Shown here: piece after piece, positions 61,123 through 64,000 of the stretch | Layout of the letters: each line of letters starts with the position of its first letter | Numbering within the stretch: position 1 is the first letter of the stretch | Assembly: GCF_031179285.1 (NCBI RefSeq) | Contig: NZ_JAPSHY010000003.1 | Coordinates: forward strand, 62,001-126,000 | DNA from: Microbacterium sp. | GTDB taxonomy: Bacteria > Actinomycetota > Actinomycetes > Actinomycetales > Microbacteriaceae | Length of the DNA: 64,000 bases | Direction of reading: 5' to 3' | Position numbers and translations under genes: made by a program | The notes under the pieces: model-generated | What the model was told of the DNA's origin: nothing | Seen by the model: the letters and a program-made list of their open reading frames with translations, nothing else | Databases searched by the model: none

Positions 61123-62238
61123 ATGACCGAGCCGATCGAAGACTTCTATGCGGTGATCCCTGCGGGGGGCATCGGCAGCAGGCTGTGGCCGCTCTCGCGC
61201 GCCGACGCCCCGAAGTTCCTGCACGACCTCACGGGCTCCGGCCACTCCCTCCTGCGCGACACGTGGGATCGCCTGCTCCCGCTCGCGGGCGCCGAGCGGA
61301 TCGCGGTGGTGACCGGACGTGCGCATCGCGCGGCCGTCGAGGGAGAGCTTCCCGGCATCCCCGATCTCAACGTGTTCCTGGAGTCCGAGCCGCGCGAGTC
61401 CGCGGCCGCCATCGGGCTGGCCGCGGCCATCCTGCACCGCCGCGACCCCGACGTCATCGTCGGCTCGTTCAGTGCCGACCACGTCATCCGCGGAACCCAG
61501 GTGTTCGAATGGGCCGTGAAGCAGGCCGTGGAGGTCGCGCGCGCCGGGTACATCTGCACCATCGGCATTCCGCCGACCGAGCCGTCGGTGGGCTTCGGCT
61601 ACATCAAGAAGGCGGGGGAACTCGTGGTGACCGGTGCGCCCGAGGCGGCACTGGTGGAGCGCTTCGTGGAGAAGCCCGACCTCGATACCGCGAAGGAATA
61701 TCTCGCCGACCGCAGCTACCTGTGGAACGCGGGGATGTTCATCGCCAGGGCGAGCGTGCTGCTCGACGAGCTCGCCAGCAGCGAGCCCGAACTCCACGCC
61801 GGATTGCTCGAACTCGCCGAAGCCTGGGACGACAGGGCTCTTCGGGGCCCGGCCGTCGACCGCATCTGGCCGCGTCTGAAGAAGATCGCCATCGACTATG
61901 CGGTGGCGGAGCCGGCGGCCGAGCGAGGACGCCTGGCCGTGATTCCCGGTCACTTCGACTGGGACGACGTGGGCGACTTCGCCTCGCTGACCAAGCTCAT
62001 CACGCACGGGCGCAAGAACGACCTGGCCGTGCTGGGTAAGAACGCCCGCGTGCTCTCGGACGCCGCCAGCGGCATCCTGGTCAGCCAGACCTCGCGGGTG
62101 ATCAGCCTCGTCGGCGTGCGCGACATCGTGGTGGTCGACACACCCGACGCGCTGCTGGTCACCACCGTCGAGCATGCGCAGCGCGTGAAGGGCGTCGTGG
62201 AATCGCTCAAGCTCACCGGAAGAGGTGATGTGCTCTGA
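61123..62238 (+). CDS. manC: Mannose-1-phosphate guanylyltransferase
   Basis: Nucleotidyltransferase of 371 residues that makes GDP-mannose from GTP and mannose 1-phosphate. The GTP-binding motif is VIPAGGIGSRLWPLSRADAPKFL, the metal Asp is in GSFSADHVIRG, and FVEKPDLDTAKEYL and SYLWNAGMFIARA are family marks. The C-terminal hexose-isomerase domain of bifunctional ManC proteins is absent. GDP-mannose would feed polyprenyl-phosphate-mannose for the protein mannosyltransferase at 910-2463 and other mannosylation. The ATG lies 6 bases after TACGCT, so the mRNA is probably leaderless. Confidence 0.93.
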   Translation: MTEPIEDFYAVIPAGGIGSRLWPLSRADAPKFLHDLTGSGHSLLRDTWDRLLPLAGAERIAVVTGRAHRAAVEGELPGIPDLNVFLESEPRESAAAIGLAAAILHRRDPDVIVGSFSADHVIRGTQVFEWAVKQAVEVARAGYICTIGIPPTEPSVGFGYIKKAGELVVTGAPEAALVERFVEKPDLDTAKEYLADRSYLWNAGMFIARASVLLDELASSEPELHAGLLELAEAWDDRALRGPAVDRIWPRLKKIAIDYAVAEPAAERGRLAVIPGHFDWDDVGDFASLTKLITHGRKNDLAVLGKNARVLSDAASGILVSQTSRVISLVGVRDIVVVDTPDALLVTTVEHAQRVKGVVESLKLTGRGDVL

Positions 62239-62386
62239 TGAGCACGCCCGCATGCTCATCGGACGGGTTGGTTTCAGCTTTGTAACCATTCGCCAGCGTC
62301 TTCCTCTCTGACGTGCGGAAAACCTGAAACAGTAGGTAACTTTGATCGATCCGCGATGGCCGCGGTTTCGCTCAGGGAGGCATGAG

Positions 62387-63499
62387 TTGACCATCTCCAC
62401 CACTAAGAAGCTGCTCGGCGCGACGGTCGCGGCCGGCGTGATCTTCGCACTGGCCGGCTGCGGCCAGGCTCCGACCGAAACCGGCGGCGGCGACGGCGGC
62501 GAAGCCGGTCCCGCGGTTGACAACTTCAAGCCCTGCATGGTCTCGGACGAGGGCGGCTTCGACGACAAGTCGTTCAACCAGCTCGGGTTCGAAGGACTGT
62601 CGAAGGCGGCCGATGAGCTCGGCGTCGAGGTGAGCAAGACCGAATCGAAGTCCGCGAGCGACTACGAGTCCAACCTCGACGCACTGGCGTCCGAGGGCTG
62701 CACGTTCATCGTCTCGGTCGGCTTCAAGCTGAGCGCGCCGACGATCGAGGCGGCGACCGCGAACCCCGACATCCAGTACGCGATCATCGACGACTGGGCA
62801 GACGCCGATTTCGACGGCAAGACCGACGCCCCGAACATCAAGCCGCTCGTCTTCGACACCGCACAGGCCGCGTTCCTCGGCGGCTACGCCGCGGCCTCCT
62901 ACTCGGAGTCCGGCACCGTCGGCACCTTCGGCGGTGCCAAGATCCCGCCGGTGACGATCTTCATGGACGGGTTCGAGCTCGGGGTCAACTACTTCAACGA
63001 GCAGAAGGGCGAGGACGTCAAGGTCGTCGGCTGGAGCATCGATTCGCAGGAGGGTCAGTTCACCGACGAGTTCGCGGCGAACGACAAGGCCAAGCAGGTC
63101 GCACAGGGCATCATCGACCAGGGTGCGGACGTGCTGCTGCCGGTCGGCGGTCCGATCTACCAGTCGGCGGCACAGGCGATCCGTGACTCCGGCGGCAACA
63201 TCGCCCTCATGGGCGTCGACGCCGACGTCTTCGAGACCGACCCGACCGTCGCCGACCTGCTGCTCGTCTCGATCATGAAGGGCATGGACGTCGCCGTCTA
63301 CGATGCCGTCATGGAGGCGGCCAACGACGAGTTCGACCCGACGCCGTTCGTCGGCGTGCTGGAGAACGAGGGCGTCTCCCTGTCGGAGTTCCACGAGTTC
63401 GAGAGCAAGGTCGACCCCGCTCTCGCCGACGAGCTGGCTGCCATCCAGGAGGGCATCATCGACGGCTCGATCGCCGTCGAGTCGCCGGCGTCGCCGTAA
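62387..63499 (+). CDS. BMP family ABC transporter substrate-binding lipoprotein (nucleoside type)
   Basis: Lipoprotein of 370 residues. The signal ends in FALAGC (Cys near residue 25) and a Gly/Glu linker. The BMP/Med domain starts ACMVSD-like with DEGGFDDKSFNQLGFEGL, and has GCTFIVSVGFKL and IIDQGADVLLPVGGPIYQSA. BMP proteins bind purine nucleosides. The start is TTG at 62387, fixed by AGGGAGG 6 bases upstream; an ATG 5 bases earlier is out of frame and ends after two codons. An ATPase gene of the same importer follows after a strong hairpin. Confidence 0.9.
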   Translation: MTISTTKKLLGATVAAGVIFALAGCGQAPTETGGGDGGEAGPAVDNFKPCMVSDEGGFDDKSFNQLGFEGLSKAADELGVEVSKTESKSASDYESNLDALASEGCTFIVSVGFKLSAPTIEAATANPDIQYAIIDDWADADFDGKTDAPNIKPLVFDTAQAAFLGGYAAASYSESGTVGTFGGAKIPPVTIFMDGFELGVNYFNEQKGEDVKVVGWSIDSQEGQFTDEFAANDKAKQVAQGIIDQGADVLLPVGGPIYQSAAQAIRDSGGNIALMGVDADVFETDPTVADLLLVSIMKGMDVAVYDAVMEAANDEFDPTPFVGVLENEGVSLSEFHEFESKVDPALADELAAIQEGIIDGSIAVESPASP

Positions 63500-63519
63500 C
63501 GACACCAGCTGCGACTGAC

Positions 63520-63554
63520 GCGGCCGGACAGATGCTCAGCATCTGTCCGGCCGC
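63520..63554 (+). terminator. Terminator or attenuating hairpin after the BMP lipoprotein gene
   Basis: GCGGCCGGACAGATGCT and its exact reverse complement form a 17-base stem around a single C, 20 bases after the stop codon. No T-run follows. It would end or reduce reading into the ATPase gene, and so raise the ratio of binding protein to transporter. Confidence 0.75.
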
Positions 63555-63578
63555 TCCACTGATCGATAGATTGAGAAT

Positions 63579-64000
63579 ATGAAGCTCGAGCTCCGCGGGA
63601 TCACCAAGCGCTTCGGTTCCCTCGTCGCGAACGACCGCATCAGCCTCACCGTCGAGGCGGGGCAGATCCACTGCCTGCTCGGTGAGAACGGGGCGGGCAA
63701 ATCGACGCTGATGAACGTCCTCTACGGGTTGTACACCGCCGATGAGGGAGAGATCGTGCTCGACGACGAGGTCCAGCACTTCGCCGGTCCGGGTGACGCG
63801 ATGGCCGCGGGCATCGGCATGGTGCACCAGCACTTCATGCTGATCCCGGTGTTCACCGTCGCCGAGAACGTCATGCTCGGCCATGAGAAGACCGGGTTCG
63901 CCGGTCGCCTGGACCTGGCGGCGGCTCGCGCGCACGTCCTGGCGGTGAGCGAGCGGTTCGGTTTCGAGATCGATCCGGATGCCGTCGTCGGCGATCTGCC
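63579..64000 (+). CDS. Nucleoside-type ABC transporter ATP-binding protein (N-terminal part)
   Basis: The first 140 residues of an ABC ATPase cut by the window end. Walker A is [12 protein letters not shown], and the Q-loop region reads GIGMVHQHFMLIPVFTVAENVMLG, which is characteristic of the BMP-linked nucleoside importers (NupA/YufO type) with two ABC domains. The ATG lies 6 bases after TAGATT (63567-63572), so it has its own promoter and a leaderless transcript, although it clearly belongs with the BMP lipoprotein upstream. Permease genes should follow outside the window. Confidence 0.9.
   Translation, partial: MKLELRGITKRFGSLVANDRISLTVEAGQIHCLLGENGAGKSTLMNVLYGLYTADEGEIVLDDEVQHFAGPGDAMAAGIGMVHQHFMLIPVFTVAENVMLGHEKTGFAGRLDLAAARAHVLAVSERFGFEIDPDAVVGDL

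Noticed and set aside
62262..62356. GTTTCAG...CTGAAAC inverted repeat before the BMP lipoprotein gene
   Set aside because: The arms are about 50 bases apart with an unstructured middle; too weak to call as an operator or a terminator.
60943..62637. Long minus-strand extension upstream of sdhC
   Set aside because: It is antisense to manC and continues through a clear promoter region; sdhC has its own GTG with GGGAGG.

Overview
The window is chromosomal DNA from a high-GC actinobacterium, most likely a Microbacterium or close relative in Microbacteriaceae. This is judged from strong G/C bias at third codon positions, frequent GTG starts, an actinobacterial-type protein O-mannosyltransferase divergent from rsmI, a CsoR copper operon and the succinate dehydrogenase layout. 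It is mostly ordinary chromosome. I see one tRNA gene (Gln, UUG) and no rRNA, CRISPR array, insertion sequence or integrase. Both ends are cut inside genes: an amino acid permease at the left and an ABC ATPase at the right.

Layout. 0-12 kb: housekeeping block with an Lrp regulator, protein mannosyltransferase, rsmI, a methyltransferase, metG, tatD, an MFS exporter, an ArsR/SRPBCC pair, rsmA, an aldo/keto reductase and ispE. 12-17.4 kb: a LacI-controlled monosaccharide ABC importer (two-domain ATPase, permease, lipoprotein) with matching LacI-type operators before the regulator and before the transporter. 17.4-24.6 kb: an accessory stretch with repeats, a csoR-copZ-copB copper operon, a TetR/DHA2 drug exporter pair and a stand-alone FabH-like enzyme. 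24.6-36.9 kb: an ABC-F protein, a PatB/MalY lyase, a cation/proton antiporter, the metQ-metN-metI methionine importer, RNA-modification and MarR/GNAT genes, tRNA-Gln directly abutting glmU, and prs. 37-42.2 kb: a covalent-flavin lipoprotein, ApbE and an NqrB/RnfD-like membrane domain fused to a ferredoxin reductase, followed by a convergent two-component system. 42.3-52 kb: a GntR-controlled sugar or sugar-acid locus (ABC importer, gluconokinase, DgoD-like dehydratase), a berberine-bridge-type oxidase, 6-phosphogluconate dehydrogenase and a 2-hydroxyacid dehydrogenase. 52-61 kb: rplY, pth, trpS, exonuclease III, YihY and sdhCDAB. 61-64 kb: mannose-1-phosphate guanylyltransferase and the start of a BMP-type nucleoside importer operon.

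How the genes work together. The locus at 37-40 kb looks like a compact flavin-based route from cytosolic NAD(P)H across the membrane to a surface flavoprotein: ApbE attaches FMN to the lipoprotein and the fusion protein supplies electrons. The 46-51 kb genes could take an imported sugar acid either to 6-phosphogluconate and the pentose phosphate pathway (gluconokinase, Gnd) or to a 2-keto-3-deoxy acid (dehydratase).

A feature running through the whole window is a -10-like hexamer (TANNNT or similar) placed exactly 6-7 bases before the start codon, with no useful Shine-Dalgarno sequence. I find it at about twenty genes. This predicts leaderless mRNAs and settles several start codons.
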